14,696 nt of DNA from an uncultured Clostridium sp. Its GTDB lineage: Bacteria; Bacillota; Clostridia; Lachnospirales; Lachnospiraceae. The notes below the pieces were generated by a model. The model made no database searches, was not told where the DNA came from, and saw nothing but the letters and a program-made list of their open reading frames with translations. Shown piece after piece: positions 14,567-14,696 of the stretch. Where the stretch lies: assembly GCA_900553925.1 (NCBI GenBank), contig USFH01000039.1:1-14696 (forward strand), read 5' to 3'. Each line of letters starts with the position of its first letter. The stretch's first letter is position 1. The position numbers and the translations under genes were made by a program.

Positions 14567-14696
14567 TTACTCCGGATACACAAGCCGCTCCTCGGAAATG
14601 TTCTCAAGCACCTCCGTCAGATACTTCTTACTCAGATATTTCGCCATCGGCAGGTTCATGTCGAGATAGTTTCCGCAATCCCGCGCACACGCACCC
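14567..14696 (-). CDS. C-terminal end of an unidentified protein (partial)
   Basis: The last 42 residues plus the stop codon of a minus-strand gene that enters from the right edge. The frame reads ACARDCGNYLDMNLP near the edge, then a lysine- and leucine-rich helical stretch, and ends ERLVYPE. The two cysteines four residues apart (CARDC) could be a metal or redox pair. Too little is visible to name the family. That it is a real gene is supported by the open frame to the edge and by the strand-specific terminator downstream. Confidence 0.6.
   Translation of the reverse strand, partial: GACARDCGNYLDMNLPMAKYLSKKYLTEVLENISEERLVYPE

Noticed and set aside
14364..14567. A 67-codon minus-strand open frame across the right intergenic region
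   Set aside because: It runs through both terminator hairpins and the promoter of the 71-residue gene and lacks a ribosome binding site.
1..14696. CRISPR arrays, insertion sequences, tRNA or rRNA genes, toxin-antitoxin or defence systems
   Set aside because: I found no regularly spaced repeats, transposase motifs, cloverleaf-like sequences or defence genes in either strand by reading.

Overview
The window looks like chromosomal DNA of a spore-forming, low- to mid-GC Clostridia member, most likely a Lachnospiraceae relative. The evidence is the gene order rho-rpmE-DUF1385-prmC, an alpha/beta-type small acid-soluble spore protein, a DUF4364 gene, AGGAGG-type ribosome binding sites, and a very large surface protein ending in an SPKTG sortase signal. 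All genes except DUF4364 lie on the minus strand. No gene-free stretch exceeds 300 bases; the largest gaps are about 190-230 bases and hold the promoters, leaders and terminators listed below.

Positions 1-3738 (minus strand) hold a housekeeping block: rho, then rpmE (L31) with its own promoter and a leader hairpin, then a terminator-like hairpin, then the membrane protein DUF1385 (YqhQ-like) and prmC. prmC modifies release factors and is cut off by the left window edge only a few residues before its expected end. In many Clostridia prfA would come next. Positions 3739-3969 are a divergent promoter region between rho and the plus-strand DUF4364 gene.

Positions 4463-7683 (minus strand) hold the protein-folding and quality-control block tig-clpX-engB. 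clpX and engB overlap by one base. engB and DUF4364 converge and overlap tail-to-tail by 32 bases with no convincing intrinsic terminator. The clpP and lon genes that often sit in this cluster are absent.

Positions 7801-8195 hold a short spore protein gene with a sigma-G-like promoter and a long hairpin terminator. Positions 8196-13922 encode a 1908-residue, multi-domain, sortase-anchored surface protein with a sigma-A promoter and a 12-bp palindrome in its leader. It is the accessory, least explained gene of the window. Positions 14128-14343 encode a 71-residue protein I do not recognise, with a good promoter and ribosome binding site. The right edge (14567-14696) holds the last 42 residues of another minus-strand gene, followed by two hairpin terminators.

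I see no CRISPR array, transposon, tRNA or rRNA. The parts closest to 'undescribed' are the giant surface protein with its unusual N-terminus, the 71-residue orphan, the rpmE leader hairpin and the antisense overlap of engB with DUF4364.
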